DNA from: Dietzia sp032248695
Lineage (GTDB): Bacteria > Actinomycetota > Actinomycetes > Mycobacteriales > Mycobacteriaceae
NCBI RefSeq assembly: GCF_032248695.1
Contig: NZ_JAVHXC010000003.1
Coordinates: forward strand, 496,001 to 560,000
Length of the DNA: 64,000 bases
Direction: 5' to 3'
Part shown: piece by piece, positions 7,645 through 17,506 of the stretch
Position numbering within the stretch: the stretch's first letter is position 1
Layout: every line of letters begins with the position of its first letter
Notes under the pieces: model-generated
Database searches by the model: none
What the model was told of the DNA's origin: nothing
The model's input: only the letters and a program-made list of their open reading frames with translations
Translations under genes and position numbers: made by a program

Positions 7645-9687
7645 TCAGCCGGGACCGGGCACCAGGCCGAAGCGGATGACCCGCACCACGACCTGGTCGT
7701 TGACGCCCGCCTCACCGACCGGCGGCTGCTGCGAGTAGATCCTGCCGACCCGCGACAGGTCCGGGTCGTTCTGCGGCAGCTCCACCAACTGCCCGCGGTC
7801 GCCGCGCCACCCCGCCTGCTCGAGCTTGGCCAGCGCCTGCTCGACCGTGTCGCCCACGATGTTGGGCATCTCGAACCGGTTGCCGGCCGAGACCTGCAGG
7901 GTGATGGTGGCGCCCTTGAGCTGGGTCTGCCCGGCGGGCGTCGACTGGTTCACCACCTGGCCCTCGGGTGCGGTGCCGTCGACGCGCAGCGTGTCCACCC
8001 GGAACCCCGCCGCCTCGAGCGTCGCGCGGGCCGGATCCGCCGCCATGCCGACCACCCCGGGCACCGCGACCTGCTCGGGCCCGGAGCCCACCGTGAGGCG
8101 GACCGGCCGGTCGGAGGGCACCTGCGCACCGGGCGCGGGGTCGGTGTCGACGACCTTGTCCAGGTCCTCGGGGGTCGACGGACGCGCCTCGTTCTCCGGC
8201 ACCACCTGGAACCCCGCCTCCTCCAGCGCGATCCGGGCGTCGGCGGGGGACATCCCCATGACGTTGGGCACCGACAGGATCGGCTTGCCCGTCGACACCA
8301 CGAGGCTGATCTCCGACCCCACCGCGAGGCGCTTGCCGGCGATCGGGTCCGAGGAGACGACATGCCCGGCGGGGATCTCCGGATGCGGTGCGGGGGACTG
8401 CACCGGCTCCAGGCCGAGCGCGGTGAGCTCCTCGACGACCTCGGCCACCGGGCGCTGCGCGACCTCCGGGATCGTCACCTCCTGCATCCGCGAGAACCCG
8501 CCACCCCCGTCGCCGGAGGTGGCCCACAGGGACACGGCCGTGACGCCGCCCAGCACGAGCAGGACCGCCACCGCGATCGCCACCCCGCGCGGCCGACGCC
8601 GCTCGCCACCCGGGCCGCGGCCGGCCGCCGCGTGCGAGGCGGGACGCGACCCCGCGGCCGCACCCGCCACCCCGCCGGCCGCGCCGCCGGTCACCGCCGC
8701 CGGGTCGTGGACCTCGGTGAGTGCATCCGACGGCGGACGGTGGGCGCGGCCGGTTCCGAACCCCGCGCCGGTGAACCCGTGCGGCGCGTCGGGCCTCACG
8801 TCGTCGTCGAGCTCGTCGTCGGACAGCACCAACGGCGCCGCCGGACGGCCACCGGTGAGCACCGTGATGAGATCCGTGCGCATCTCTCCGGCGGAGGTGT
8901 AGCGGTTCTCCGGGTTCTTGGCCATGGCCTGCATGACCACGGCGTCGACGTACCGGCTCACCTCGGGGTTCACCGCCGACGGCGGGCGCGGCGTCTCGCG
9001 GACGTGCTGGTACGCCACCGCCACCGGCGACTCGCCCGTGAACGGCGGGACGCCCGCGACCATCTCGTACAGCACGCAGCCCGCGGAGTACAGGTCGGAC
9101 CGCGCGTCGACGGTCTCGCCGCGCGCCTGCTCCGGGCTGAGGTACTGCGCGGTACCGAGGACCGACGACGTCGTGGTGAGCGTGGACGAGGAGTCGCTCA
9201 CCGCCCGGGCGATGCCGAAGTCCATGACCTTCACCGCGCCGTCGCGGGAGATCATGACGTTCGCCGGCTTCACGTCGCGGTGGATGATGCCCTTCTTGTG
9301 CGAGAAGTCCAGCGCCCCGCACACGTCGGCCATCACGCCGAGCGCCCGTTCGAGGGTCATCGGCCCGTCCATCTTGACGATGTCTCGCAGCGTGTCGCCC
9401 TCGACGAGCTCCATGACGATGTACGGCAACGCGCCGTCGGCCGTGTGCTCCTCGCCCTGGTCGTAGATCGCGACGATCGACGGGTGGTTGAGCGAGGCGG
9501 AGTTCTGCGCCTCGCGGCGGAAGCGCTGGTAGAAGGTCTCGTCGCGGGCCAGCTCCGGGCGCATGATCTTCACGGCGACGTCACGGCCGAGGACCGTGTC
9601 GCGGCCCCGGTGCACCTCGGACATGCCGCCGAAGCCCAGGGTCTCGCCGATCTCGTACCGGCCGGCGAGGACGGACGGGGTGGTCAT
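7645..9687 (-). CDS. pknB: PASTA-domain Ser/Thr protein kinase PknB
   Basis: 680 residues. The kinase domain covers about 1-275, with ATP-binding Lys40, catalytic Asp138 in HRDVKPAN and DFG Asp156, the same positions I recall for M. tuberculosis PknB. The activation loop carries Thr/Ser residues before GTAQYLSPE. A juxtamembrane linker leads to one membrane segment (about 388-411) and four extracellular PASTA repeats (about 418-680), which bind muropeptides or lipid II. It controls cell-wall growth and division. The gene is the last in the fhaA-to-pknB operon; its ATG overlaps the pknA stop by four bases. A tandem repeat replaces the normal short gap to trpG. Confidence 0.97.
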   Translation of the reverse strand: MTTPSVLAGRYEIGETLGFGGMSEVHRGRDTVLGRDVAVKIMRPELARDETFYQRFRREAQNSASLNHPSIVAIYDQGEEHTADGALPYIVMELVEGDTLRDIVKMDGPMTLERALGVMADVCGALDFSHKKGIIHRDVKPANVMISRDGAVKVMDFGIARAVSDSSSTLTTTSSVLGTAQYLSPEQARGETVDARSDLYSAGCVLYEMVAGVPPFTGESPVAVAYQHVRETPRPPSAVNPEVSRYVDAVVMQAMAKNPENRYTSAGEMRTDLITVLTGGRPAAPLVLSDDELDDDVRPDAPHGFTGAGFGTGRAHRPPSDALTEVHDPAAVTGGAAGGVAGAAAGSRPASHAAAGRGPGGERRRPRGVAIAVAVLLVLGGVTAVSLWATSGDGGGGFSRMQEVTIPEVAQRPVAEVVEELTALGLEPVQSPAPHPEIPAGHVVSSDPIAGKRLAVGSEISLVVSTGKPILSVPNVMGMSPADARIALEEAGFQVVPENEARPSTPEDLDKVVDTDPAPGAQVPSDRPVRLTVGSGPEQVAVPGVVGMAADPARATLEAAGFRVDTLRVDGTAPEGQVVNQSTPAGQTQLKGATITLQVSAGNRFEMPNIVGDTVEQALAKLEQAGWRGDRGQLVELPQNDPDLSRVGRIYSQQPPVGEAGVNDQVVVRVIRFGLVPGPG

Positions 9688-11315
9688 GCGCCCTCACCCC
9701 CGCCGCGGGAGGGCACGGGCACCGAGTCGCCGTCACCCTGGCCGCGGGCCTGCGGGCCCTCGCCGCGGCCCTGGGCGCCCTCGCCCTGCTGGCCCCGGCC
9801 GGGCGGGCCGTCGCCGCCGTCCTGCGGCGGCAGGAACGAGCTGAACTCCGAGGTGATCGAGTCGAGCATGTCCTGCAGGTCCGTGGTCTCCGGCGCCTCG
9901 GTCGGTGACGGCTCGGGCTGCGGCGTCGGCGTGGGCGTGGGGCTCGGCCTCGGGGTCGGCGACGGCGCCGGGGCCTGGGTGGTGACGGTGGTGACCGGCG
10001 TGGTGGTGGGCGTACGCGGGGCGGGGTCGCCGCCGAACAGGCCGCCGGGGCCGAAGACGCCCAGGTTGGACAGGGCGATCGCCGCGGCCACGGCGAGCCC
10101 GGCGATCAGCACCACCGCGAGGAGGAACCAGGCCCCGCACCCGCCGCCCCGGCGGCGGGTGGGTGGCCGCGACGTGACCGGCGGGGCGGGCTGACGGCGC
10201 GTGGCGGTGGCCGGCCGGGTGCGGCCCGTGGCGGCGGCCGGCATCGACCGCTGCGGGGTGCGGGGGCCCGCCTGCGGACGCGTCCGGGTACCCGTGCCCG
10301 GGTGCACGCTCGTGTAGGCGCGGGTGGGGTCCGGCTGGCCGGCCGGGCCGCGATAGGCCTCGGTGGCGTCGCCGTCGGGCAGCACGGTCGTCGCCGCGGT
10401 GGCGGCGGCCGCGCCCGCGGCGGCTCCGGCGACGGCTCCGCCCGCCGCGGCGAGGAACGCGCCCGGCGGACGCGGGTCCCGCCCGGCCCGCAGGTCGGCC
10501 ACGGCCTCGGCGAAGGCCTCGCCGTCGGGGTAGCGGCGCGCGGGGTCCTTGGCCATCGCCTCGGCGATCACCCGCCGCACCGGTCCCGGCACGGAGTCGG
10601 GCAGGGGCGCCGGGGTGTCGCGCACGTGCATCATGGCCACGCTCACGGGGGAGTCGGCGACGAACGGGCGCCGCCCGGACAGGCACTCGTACCCCACCAC
10701 GGCGAGGGAGTAGACGTCGCCGGCCGGGGTGGTGTCGTGGCCCATCGCCTGCTCGGGGGCGATGTACTGCGCGGTGCCCACGACCATCCCCGTCTGGGTG
10801 ACCGCGGAGGCGCCCATGGACTTGGCGATCCCGAAGTCGGTGAGCTTGACCTGCCCGGTGGGCGTGATGAGGATGTTGCCCGGCTTGACGTCCCGGTGCA
10901 CCAGGCCGATGGCGTGGGCGGCGTTGAGGGCGCGGCCGGTCTGTTCGAGCATGTCCAGCGTGTGGCGCAGCGGCAACGTGCCCTCGCGCGCGAGGACGTC
11001 CGACAGCGGCTCGCCCACCACGAGTTCCATGACGAGGTAGGACAGGGGGCTGCCCGAGGCGGGGTCGGAGATCTGGCCGTAGTCGTAGACGGTGGCGATG
11101 CCCGGGTGGGAGATCCGGGCGGTGACCTTGGCCTCGGACCGGAAGCGCTCGACGAACTCGGGGTCGGAGGAGTACTCGGCCTTGAGGACCTTGACCGCGA
11201 CCCGCCGGTCGAGGACGGAGTCGGCGGCCTCCCACACCTGGCCCATCCCGCCCGTGGCGATGAGCCGGAGCAGTCGGTAGCGCTGGGACAGCAGTGCCCC
11301 GGAGTTCAGGCTCAC
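9684..11315 (-). CDS. pknA: Ser/Thr protein kinase PknA
   Basis: 543 residues. The N-terminal kinase domain has Lys42, Asp142 (HRDVKPGN) and DFG Asp160, and the activation segment TQTGMVVGTAQYIAPEQ. A Pro/Ala/Thr/Arg-rich linker of about 120 residues precedes one membrane segment (about 394-418), followed by an extracellular tail rich in Thr-Pro and Gly-Gln with no PASTA repeats, as in mycobacterial PknA. It is longer than the roughly 430-residue mycobacterial protein because of the linker and tail. It phosphorylates division and cell-wall proteins together with PknB. It overlaps both neighbours by four bases, so it is translationally coupled. Confidence 0.96.
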   Translation of the reverse strand: MSLNSGALLSQRYRLLRLIATGGMGQVWEAADSVLDRRVAVKVLKAEYSSDPEFVERFRSEAKVTARISHPGIATVYDYGQISDPASGSPLSYLVMELVVGEPLSDVLAREGTLPLRHTLDMLEQTGRALNAAHAIGLVHRDVKPGNILITPTGQVKLTDFGIAKSMGASAVTQTGMVVGTAQYIAPEQAMGHDTTPAGDVYSLAVVGYECLSGRRPFVADSPVSVAMMHVRDTPAPLPDSVPGPVRRVIAEAMAKDPARRYPDGEAFAEAVADLRAGRDPRPPGAFLAAAGGAVAGAAAGAAAATAATTVLPDGDATEAYRGPAGQPDPTRAYTSVHPGTGTRTRPQAGPRTPQRSMPAAATGRTRPATATRRQPAPPVTSRPPTRRRGGGCGAWFLLAVVLIAGLAVAAAIALSNLGVFGPGGLFGGDPAPRTPTTTPVTTVTTQAPAPSPTPRPSPTPTPTPQPEPSPTEAPETTDLQDMLDSITSEFSSFLPPQDGGDGPPGRGQQGEGAQGRGEGPQARGQGDGDSVPVPSRGGGEGA

Positions 11316-12784
11316 GGTGCGCCCCCGAGGAGGGCACCGAGGACCTCGCGGCCGATGGGGGCGGCGTAGGTGGCGCCGACGGTGTCGCGCGTGACGCCCG
11401 GCCCGGATTCGATCGCCACGGCGACCGCCACGTCCCGCCCGGGGACGAAGGCGATGTACCAGGTGTAGGGGATGGACTCGGAGGCGTCGACGCCATGCTC
11501 GGCGGTGCCGGTCTTGGAGGCGATGGTCACGCCGGGCAGGCCCCCGCCGGCGCCCCGCTCGGCGCCGATCATCATCTCGGTGAGGGTGGCGGCCTGGTCG
11601 TCTGTGAGGGCGCGCGCCGCCTCGCGGGGGGTGAAGCCCTCGACCGTGGAGAGGTCGGGCGCGGTCAGCGTCTTGATGAGCTGAGGCTCCATGCGGACGC
11701 CGCCGTTGGACACGGTCGCGGCCACCATGGCGCTCTGCAGGGTGGTCATGCGGACGTCGCTCTGCCCGATCGAGCTCATGGCGAGCTGGGCGGCGTCCTC
11801 CATCTCGCCGAGCCCCGACGGCGCGACGGGGATGCCGAAGTCCTCCGGGGCGGTGCCGTCCACGCCGAACTTCTCGGCCATCTCGGTGAACGCCTCGGGG
11901 CCGATCTGCTGGCTCAGTTCGACGAACGGCACGTTGCAGGACAGCTCGAGCGCGACGCGGAGGGTGACCGTGCCCCCGCCGCAGGTCTGGCCGGCGTAGT
12001 TCTGCAGGTAGGTGGAGGTGCCGGGCAGCAGGGTGCGGTCGGCGCCGGAGACCGGGGTCTCCGGCCCCAGGCCCTGCTCGAGGGCCGCCGCGGTGGTGAT
12101 GACCTTCATGGTGGACCCGGGCGGCAGGGCCTGTTGGGTGGCGTGGTTGAGCAGGGGCCGGTCGGGGCTCTGCTCGATGCGGGTCATCTCGGCCTCGCGG
12201 ACGTCCGGGTCGGTGCTGGACAGCGCGCCCGAGTCGAACGACGGGCTGGAGGCCAGCGCCAGGACCTCGCCGGTCGAGGGCCGCACGGCGGCGACGGAGC
12301 CGACGAACGGGCCCTGTCCGGCGCCGCGGCGGAGCGCCTCGAAGGCGACGCGTTGGCCCACCGGGTCGAGGGTGAGCTCGACGGAGCCGCCCTGCGGGGT
12401 GCGGCCGGAGATCAGCCCGGTGATGCGCTGGGACAGCAGGCGCGGGTCGGAGCCGTTGAGGAAGGCGTCCTGGGACTGTTCGATCCCGGCGGTGGCGTAC
12501 TGCAGCGAGTAGTAGCCGACGGTGGGGCCGAACACCTCGGGGTCGGTGGGATAGGTGCGCTCGAACTCGAAGCGCCCGTCGGACGGCAGCGACATGGCCA
12601 GGACGCGCCCGCCGGCGGTGATCTGTCCGCGTTGGCGGGAGTACTCGTCGAGGAGCATGCGGGTGTTGCGCGGGTCGGCGCGCAGTTCGTCGGCGCGGAA
12701 GACCTGCACCCAGGTGAGCTGGAGGAGCAGGGCCACCACCATGACCATGGCGGCGACCGCGACCCTGCGGATGGCGGTGTTCAC
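11312..12784 (-). CDS. pbpA: Penicillin-binding protein PbpA (class B transpeptidase)
   Basis: 490 residues, starting at the GTG at 12784. One N-terminal membrane anchor (about 8-25) is followed by a dimerisation region and the transpeptidase domain. The active-site motifs are visible: SxxK in PPGSTMKVIT and KTG in ASKTGTAEHG. It cross-links peptidoglycan in partnership with the adjacent SEDS protein RodA, and in mycobacteria PbpA localisation depends on PknB phosphorylation. The stop overlaps the pknA start (ATGA); rodA ends seven bases upstream. Confidence 0.96.
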   Translation of the reverse strand: MNTAIRRVAVAAMVMVVALLLQLTWVQVFRADELRADPRNTRMLLDEYSRQRGQITAGGRVLAMSLPSDGRFEFERTYPTDPEVFGPTVGYYSLQYATAGIEQSQDAFLNGSDPRLLSQRITGLISGRTPQGGSVELTLDPVGQRVAFEALRRGAGQGPFVGSVAAVRPSTGEVLALASSPSFDSGALSSTDPDVREAEMTRIEQSPDRPLLNHATQQALPPGSTMKVITTAAALEQGLGPETPVSGADRTLLPGTSTYLQNYAGQTCGGGTVTLRVALELSCNVPFVELSQQIGPEAFTEMAEKFGVDGTAPEDFGIPVAPSGLGEMEDAAQLAMSSIGQSDVRMTTLQSAMVAATVSNGGVRMEPQLIKTLTAPDLSTVEGFTPREAARALTDDQAATLTEMMIGAERGAGGGLPGVTIASKTGTAEHGVDASESIPYTWYIAFVPGRDVAVAVAIESGPGVTRDTVGATYAAPIGREVLGALLGGAP

Positions 12785-12791
12785 GCGGCGC

Positions 12792-14255
12792 TCACCCGTT
12801 CCTCCGGCCCGGCAGCAGCCGCGGCGTGCGCATCATGCCGGTGGCGGCGTCGGCGAGGGCGGGCGCCTGTCGGGGCGTGGGCATGGGCCGGCGCGCGTCG
12901 TGCGACAGCCGCACCAGGATCGCCATGAGGGCGTAGTTGGCGAGCAGGCTGGAGCCGCCGTAGGCCATGAACGGCAGCGTGAGCCCGGTGAGCGGGATGA
13001 GCGTGGACACGCCGCCCACCACGACGAACATCTGGATGGCGACGGTGAACGCCAGGCCCACGGCGACGAGCTTTCCGAAACTGTCGCGGATGGTCAGCCC
13101 CACGCGGATGCCGCGCAGCACGAGGATCGCGTAGACCATGAGCACGGCGGCCAGGCCGATGAGGCCCAGTTCCTCGCCGATGGTCGAGGTGATGAAGTCG
13201 GTGTTGGCGAACGGCACCTGGTCGGGGCGGCCGTTGCCGAGGCCGGTGCCGCCCATCCCCCCGGACGCGAGCCCGAACAGGGCCTGCGAGCTCTGGTAGC
13301 CGCCGGTGTCGAAGAACGCGAACGGGTCCTGCCAGATCTGGAACCGCACGCGCACGTGACCGAACAGCGCGTAGGCGAGCACGCCGCCGATCGCCACCAG
13401 CACCACGCCGATGAGCAGCCAGCTCACCCGTTCGGTGGCCACATACAGCATGGTCAGCACCGTGGCGAACAGCAGCAGGCACATGCCGAGGTCGGTGTTG
13501 AACACGAGCACGCCCAGCGAGAGGAACCACGCCACGATGATGGGCCCGAGGTCGCGGGCGCGCGGCAGGTCCACCCCCAGGACGCGCTTGCCGGCGGTGG
13601 TGAACAGCTCCCGCTTCTCCACGAGGATCGACGCGAAGAAGATGATGAGCAGGATCTTGGCGAACTCGCCGGGCTGGATGGTGAACCCGGGCAGGATGAT
13701 CCAGTTCTTGGCGCCGTTGATCTCGGAGAACCGCGAGGGCAGCACGGCGGGGATCGCCAGCAGCACGAGTCCGGCGAAGCCCATGGTGTACCCGTAGCGG
13801 GCCATGACGCGGTGGTCGCGCAGGAAGAACAGGACCGCGCCCATGACGCCCACCCCGATGAACGTCCACAGCAGTTGCCGGGTGACGTCCATGCCGGGTG
13901 GGTCGTTGCCGGCGGCCGCGGCGTTGGCGGCGTACGCCAGGTCGAGCCGGTAGATGAGGACCAGTCCCAGGCCGTTGAGCAGCGCGACGCCGGGCAGCAG
14001 CACGGGGTCGGCGTAGGGGGCGAGCCACCGGATGAGCAGGTGGGCGCCGCCGGACAGGCCGAGGAACGCCAGGGTGATCCAGAGCAGCGCGAGGGACAGT
14101 TCCTGTTCCTGGGCGAGCTGGACGAGCAGGAGCGCGAACCCGACGATCACCGCCGCCGCGACGAGCAGGACGATCTCCTTGCCGCGGCGGGGGCGGTCGG
14201 GGACCGCCTGCCCGCGGGGGTCGGAGGCGGGTGGGGTCGAGGTCGCCGAGGACAC
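12792..14255 (-). CDS. rodA: SEDS peptidoglycan glycosyltransferase RodA/FtsW family
   Basis: 487 residues from the GTG at 14255, which follows the pstP stop by two bases; a longer frame reaching 14453 only overlaps pstP. About ten membrane segments are evident. Family marks include GAKNWIILPGFTIQPGEFAKI, GMCLLLFATVL and the C-terminal GGSSLLANYALMAILVRLSH. SEDS proteins polymerise lipid II; next to pbpA it forms the usual polymerase-transpeptidase pair. The N-terminal 40 residues are hydrophilic and probably cytoplasmic. Confidence 0.96.
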   Translation of the reverse strand: MSSATSTPPASDPRGQAVPDRPRRGKEIVLLVAAAVIVGFALLLVQLAQEQELSLALLWITLAFLGLSGGAHLLIRWLAPYADPVLLPGVALLNGLGLVLIYRLDLAYAANAAAAGNDPPGMDVTRQLLWTFIGVGVMGAVLFFLRDHRVMARYGYTMGFAGLVLLAIPAVLPSRFSEINGAKNWIILPGFTIQPGEFAKILLIIFFASILVEKRELFTTAGKRVLGVDLPRARDLGPIIVAWFLSLGVLVFNTDLGMCLLLFATVLTMLYVATERVSWLLIGVVLVAIGGVLAYALFGHVRVRFQIWQDPFAFFDTGGYQSSQALFGLASGGMGGTGLGNGRPDQVPFANTDFITSTIGEELGLIGLAAVLMVYAILVLRGIRVGLTIRDSFGKLVAVGLAFTVAIQMFVVVGGVSTLIPLTGLTLPFMAYGGSSLLANYALMAILVRLSHDARRPMPTPRQAPALADAATGMMRTPRLLPGRRNG

Positions 14256-14257
14256 GG

Positions 14258-15781
14258 TCAGCTCACCGCCCGACAGGTCTCGCCGGGCACCGGCGCGGGT
14301 GGCGCGGGGCGCTCGGCGCCGGGATCCGCCTCCGCGGGACGCTCGGCGCCGCGCGGGTCCGTCTCGGCGGGGGAGGTGGGCGCGGCGGGCGAGGACGGCG
14401 ACGACGACGAGGTGGCCCCGCCGCGGCCGGCGCGCTCCGGCGTGGGCTCGCATTCCGGCAGGAGATTGTCCTGCGCCAGGCGCGAGACCTGGGCGTTGGC
14501 CTCGGACAGGCTTCCCGACGGCATCCCGGCCCGCACGGTCTCCCGGGCGGGTTCACGCAGGTCGCCCAGGGTGAACACGTCGCACCCGGTGGGGATCGCG
14601 TCGGGGGAGTGCATCGTCAGGTCACCGTCCGGGGCCAGACAGGCGACCTGGCTGACCGAGGCCAACGAAATGCCGAAGACCTCCCCGGAGATGCCCCTCT
14701 TCACCACGACCTGGTTGTCCTCCTCGGTGACGAAGTAATTGCTGCGGACGAGCAGCGCGGACACGCCGACGATCCCCGCCAGCACCGCGAGGACCCCGAC
14801 GACGCTCAACGCGAAACGCCATCTGCTGCCCCGCGGCGGCGCGGGGTCGACCTCGTCGTCGTCGCCCCTCTCGCCCGGCGCGCCCCCCGCGCGGACCGCA
14901 CCGGCCCCGCCGGCGTCCCCGGCCCGCAAGGCCACCTGGGCCCGGGAGAACGCGGCGGCCTTACCGGCCGCGGTGTCGGAGTACGGGTCGGCGGCCGGGT
15001 CGATCTGGCCCGGCTCCTCGCCGGACGCCGCACCGACCACCACGGGGACCACCGGCGCGGCACGGGGTGAGTCCACGACGTCCGCCAGCACGACGGTGAT
15101 GTTGTCCGGACCGCCCGAGCGCAACGCCAGCTGCACCAACCGGTCCGCCGCCTCCTCGACCGTGCCCGTGGCGAGGGTCTCGGCGATGGTCTCGGTGCTC
15201 ACCGGGTCCGACAGGCCGTCCGAGCACAACAGGTACCGGTCGCCGACCCGCGCCTCGCGGATGACGGCGGTCGGCTCGACCGGCTCCCCGGTGAGCGCCT
15301 TGAGGATGAGCGAGCGCCGCGGGTGCGTGTGGGCCTCGTCCGCGGAGAGCTCCCCGCGGTCGACGAGGGACTGCACGAACGTGTCGTCCTTGGTGATCTG
15401 ACTCAGCGTCCCGTCCCGCAGGAGGTAGGCGCGCGAGTCACCGACGTGGATCAGGCCCATGCGGCGGCCGTCGAACAGCAGCGCGGTGGCCGTGCACCCC
15501 ATGCCCTCGGTCTCCGGGTGCGCCTCCACGTGGGACGCGATCGCCCGGTTGCCCACGGTGAGCGCCCGGCTCAGCGCGGCGGTGAGGTCCTGCCCCGGCT
15601 CGTCCTCGTCGAGCCGCGCCAGCGCCGCCACGACGAACTGGCTGGCGATCTCGCCCGCCGCGTGGCCGCCCATCCCGTCCGCGAGCGCCAGGAGGCGCGG
15701 ACCGGCGTAGGCCGAGTCCTCGTTGTTCTCCCGCACCATCCCCAGGTGGGACCGTGCGGTGTAGACGAGCGCCGGGGTCAC
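14258..15781 (-). CDS. pstP: PP2C-type Ser/Thr protein phosphatase PstP
   Basis: 507 residues from the GTG at 15781, which overlaps the fhaB stop as GTGA. The PP2C metal-binding motifs are all present: RENNEDSAY, LADGMGGHAAGE, HVGDSRAYLL, CSDGLSDP and GGPDNITVVLADV. A roughly 65-residue cytoplasmic linker follows, then one membrane segment (about 307-328) and a ~180-residue extracellular domain ending in a Pro/Ala/Ser-rich tail with PGETCRAVS. It reverses PknA/PknB phosphorylation. The single-TM topology and operon position match mycobacterial PstP. Confidence 0.96.
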   Translation of the reverse strand: MTPALVYTARSHLGMVRENNEDSAYAGPRLLALADGMGGHAAGEIASQFVVAALARLDEDEPGQDLTAALSRALTVGNRAIASHVEAHPETEGMGCTATALLFDGRRMGLIHVGDSRAYLLRDGTLSQITKDDTFVQSLVDRGELSADEAHTHPRRSLILKALTGEPVEPTAVIREARVGDRYLLCSDGLSDPVSTETIAETLATGTVEEAADRLVQLALRSGGPDNITVVLADVVDSPRAAPVVPVVVGAASGEEPGQIDPAADPYSDTAAGKAAAFSRAQVALRAGDAGGAGAVRAGGAPGERGDDDEVDPAPPRGSRWRFALSVVGVLAVLAGIVGVSALLVRSNYFVTEEDNQVVVKRGISGEVFGISLASVSQVACLAPDGDLTMHSPDAIPTGCDVFTLGDLREPARETVRAGMPSGSLSEANAQVSRLAQDNLLPECEPTPERAGRGGATSSSSPSSPAAPTSPAETDPRGAERPAEADPGAERPAPPAPVPGETCRAVS

Positions 15782-16236
15782 GCGCGCAGCTCGATCACGG
15801 TCTTGCCGATCCGGATCGGCGTGCCGGCGGCCACCTTGACCGGTGTCGTCACCCGCGTCCGGTCCAGATAGGTGCCGTTGGTCGAGCCCAGATCCTCGAG
15901 GAACCAGTCGGAGCCGTGCGGTGACAACCGGGCGTGCTGGTTGGACGCGTAGTCGTCGTCGATCACGAGCGTGCACGAGTCCGCCCGGCCCAACAGGACC
16001 GGTTGCTCGGACAGCGTGATGCGGGTGCCCGCGAGCGCGCCCTGCGTCACGACGAGGTGGCGGATGGCCCTGGCCCCGCGGCCGAACACCCCACCCCGGC
16101 GCTCGGTGCGTCCGCCCGCGCGCATGCCGACGTTGCCGAAGACGTCGGTCTTCAGGGCCCGCAGCGTGAGGTAGATGAACAGCCACAGCAGCACCAGCAA
16201 CAGGCCGCGCGACAACTGCAGAACGAGTCCCTGCAC
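15778..16236 (-). CDS. fhaB: FHA-domain protein FhaB (FipA-like)
   Basis: 152 residues. A hydrophobic N-terminal segment (about 5-25) is followed by a C-terminal FHA domain (about 75-150) with LLGRADSCTLVIDD, SNQHARL and DLGSTNGTYLD, which carry the phosphothreonine-binding Arg, Ser and Asn residues. FhaB reads phosphorylated partners of PknA/PknB and links FtsZ to FtsQ in mycobacteria. Starts at ATG 16236, 85 bases below the fhaA stop. Confidence 0.94.
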   Translation of the reverse strand: MQGLVLQLSRGLLLVLLWLFIYLTLRALKTDVFGNVGMRAGGRTERRGGVFGRGARAIRHLVVTQGALAGTRITLSEQPVLLGRADSCTLVIDDDYASNQHARLSPHGSDWFLEDLGSTNGTYLDRTRVTTPVKVAAGTPIRIGKTVIELRA

Positions 16237-16321
16237 TGGTGTCGTCCTCCCCTCGCCGGTCGGGTCACCTCTACCAACGTGTCACCGCCCCCGGTGGTTC
16301 CGGGGGTCATCCGTGACGAGG

Positions 16322-17194
16322 CTAGTCGAACCGGACGGTGATCTCCGAGTGTCCGACGCGGATCACGTCCCCGTCGGCCAGCTGCCAGTCCTGGACCGGG
16401 CCGCCGTTGACCGTGGTGCCGTTGGTCGAACCGAGGTCGGTGAGAACCGCCTCGCGTCCGTCGAAGTGGATGTCCGCATGCTGCCGGGACACACCCGTGT
16501 CGGGCAACCGGAACGCCGCGTCCTGGCCCCGTCCGAGCAGGTTGGAGCCCCGCTGGAGCCGGAAGGTGCGGCCCGAGCCGTCCTCGAGGTGCAGCGTGAC
16601 CGCCAGCGACGAGCGGCCCTGCGTGATCTGGGTGGGGGCGTCGGACGGGCCGCCCCAGCCGGAGCTGCGGGGGCCGGTCTCGGGTGCGACGGGGTAGTTG
16701 GTGGCGGGTGCCTGCATGTCGTTGTTCTCCTTGCTCGCGCCCGGCCGCTCGCGCGACGGCGACGACGGCGCGGGATGGCCCGGGCGCGGTGCCGGCGCGG
16801 CGGCCGAGATGTGGAACGGGACGGCATCCGGGTCCACGACCCCGTCGATGCGCATCTGTCCGGTGTGGAGGTCGTCGCGCTCCACGAAGGTCACGGTGAC
16901 CGGACCGTAGGTCTCCCACCCCTGCTCGCCGATGTGATCCGACAGGTGGCGGGAGAAGGTCTTGACCGCCAGGGCCTCGTCCTCCGTGAACGACTCGTAG
17001 TCGGACCGGGCGAGGGTGATGGTGTAGCTGTTGGAGACCAGCAGATGGCCGTCGACCACCTTGAGCGAGGCCTCCGCCTGCTTGCGCAGTTGCGCCTCGA
17101 CCTCGGCCGCGACGACGCGGCCCCCGAAGAGGCGGGCGAACGCGTCGCCCACGGCGCCCTGGAGGGTGCGTTCGAATCTGCCGACGATGCCCAC
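16322..17194 (-). CDS. fhaA: FHA-domain protein FhaA
   Basis: 290 residues from the GTG at 17194, chosen because AGGAG lies seven bases upstream; a GTG at 17200 is the alternative. The N-terminal DUF3662 domain (MGIVGRFERTLQG to about residue 125) is joined by a Gly/Pro-rich linker to a C-terminal FHA domain with LLGRGQDAAFRL, SRQHADI and DLGSTNGTTVNG. FhaA binds phosphorylated MviN/MurJ in mycobacteria and limits peptidoglycan synthesis. The linker is shorter than in M. tuberculosis FhaA (about 527 residues). It is the first gene of the kinase operon. Confidence 0.95.
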   Translation of the reverse strand: MGIVGRFERTLQGAVGDAFARLFGGRVVAAEVEAQLRKQAEASLKVVDGHLLVSNSYTITLARSDYESFTEDEALAVKTFSRHLSDHIGEQGWETYGPVTVTFVERDDLHTGQMRIDGVVDPDAVPFHISAAAPAPRPGHPAPSSPSRERPGASKENNDMQAPATNYPVAPETGPRSSGWGGPSDAPTQITQGRSSLAVTLHLEDGSGRTFRLQRGSNLLGRGQDAAFRLPDTGVSRQHADIHFDGREAVLTDLGSTNGTTVNGGPVQDWQLADGDVIRVGHSEITVRFD

Positions 17195-17506
17195 GCTCAC
17201 TCTCCTCTCGTCCCGGGCGGTCCGCCCGGTGCGCGGGCGGGTGCGGTCACGCCGCCTCGGGGCGGCATCCGGTCGATCATAGAGGCGATTCCCCACCAAA
17301 AGCACGCACGGAGCGGACCCCCTCCCCGCCGCTGGTCAGCCCACCTGCCGGGTGTCCAGTTGGTCACCCTGTGCAAATCGACGGGTGGAACGTTGTGAAC
17401 TTGAGATGAAAAAAAGGTCACAGATGAGAGGAACTTTAAGATATGTTCATCGAGACCTAAGGGGGGTCCGGGCCGCGAGGCCCACAGTCACAAGGGGGAA
17501 TTCGAC
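17195..17506. promoter_or_regulatory. Divergent promoter region between fhaA and the polysaccharide operon
   Basis: About 310 bp without a gene. The stretch 17390-17455 is notably A/T-rich for this genome (a run of seven A at 17409-17415 and TTTAAGATATG at 17435-17445) and probably holds the promoter for the plus-strand glycosyltransferase gene, but no -35/-10 pair with standard spacing stands out. AAGGGGGA at 17492-17499 is the ribosome site of the next gene. Confidence 0.5.

Noticed and set aside
7528..10194. 888-codon plus frame opposite pknB and pknA
   Set aside because: Antisense shadow; composition of His/Arg/Gly/Asp typical for the reverse of a real high-GC gene.
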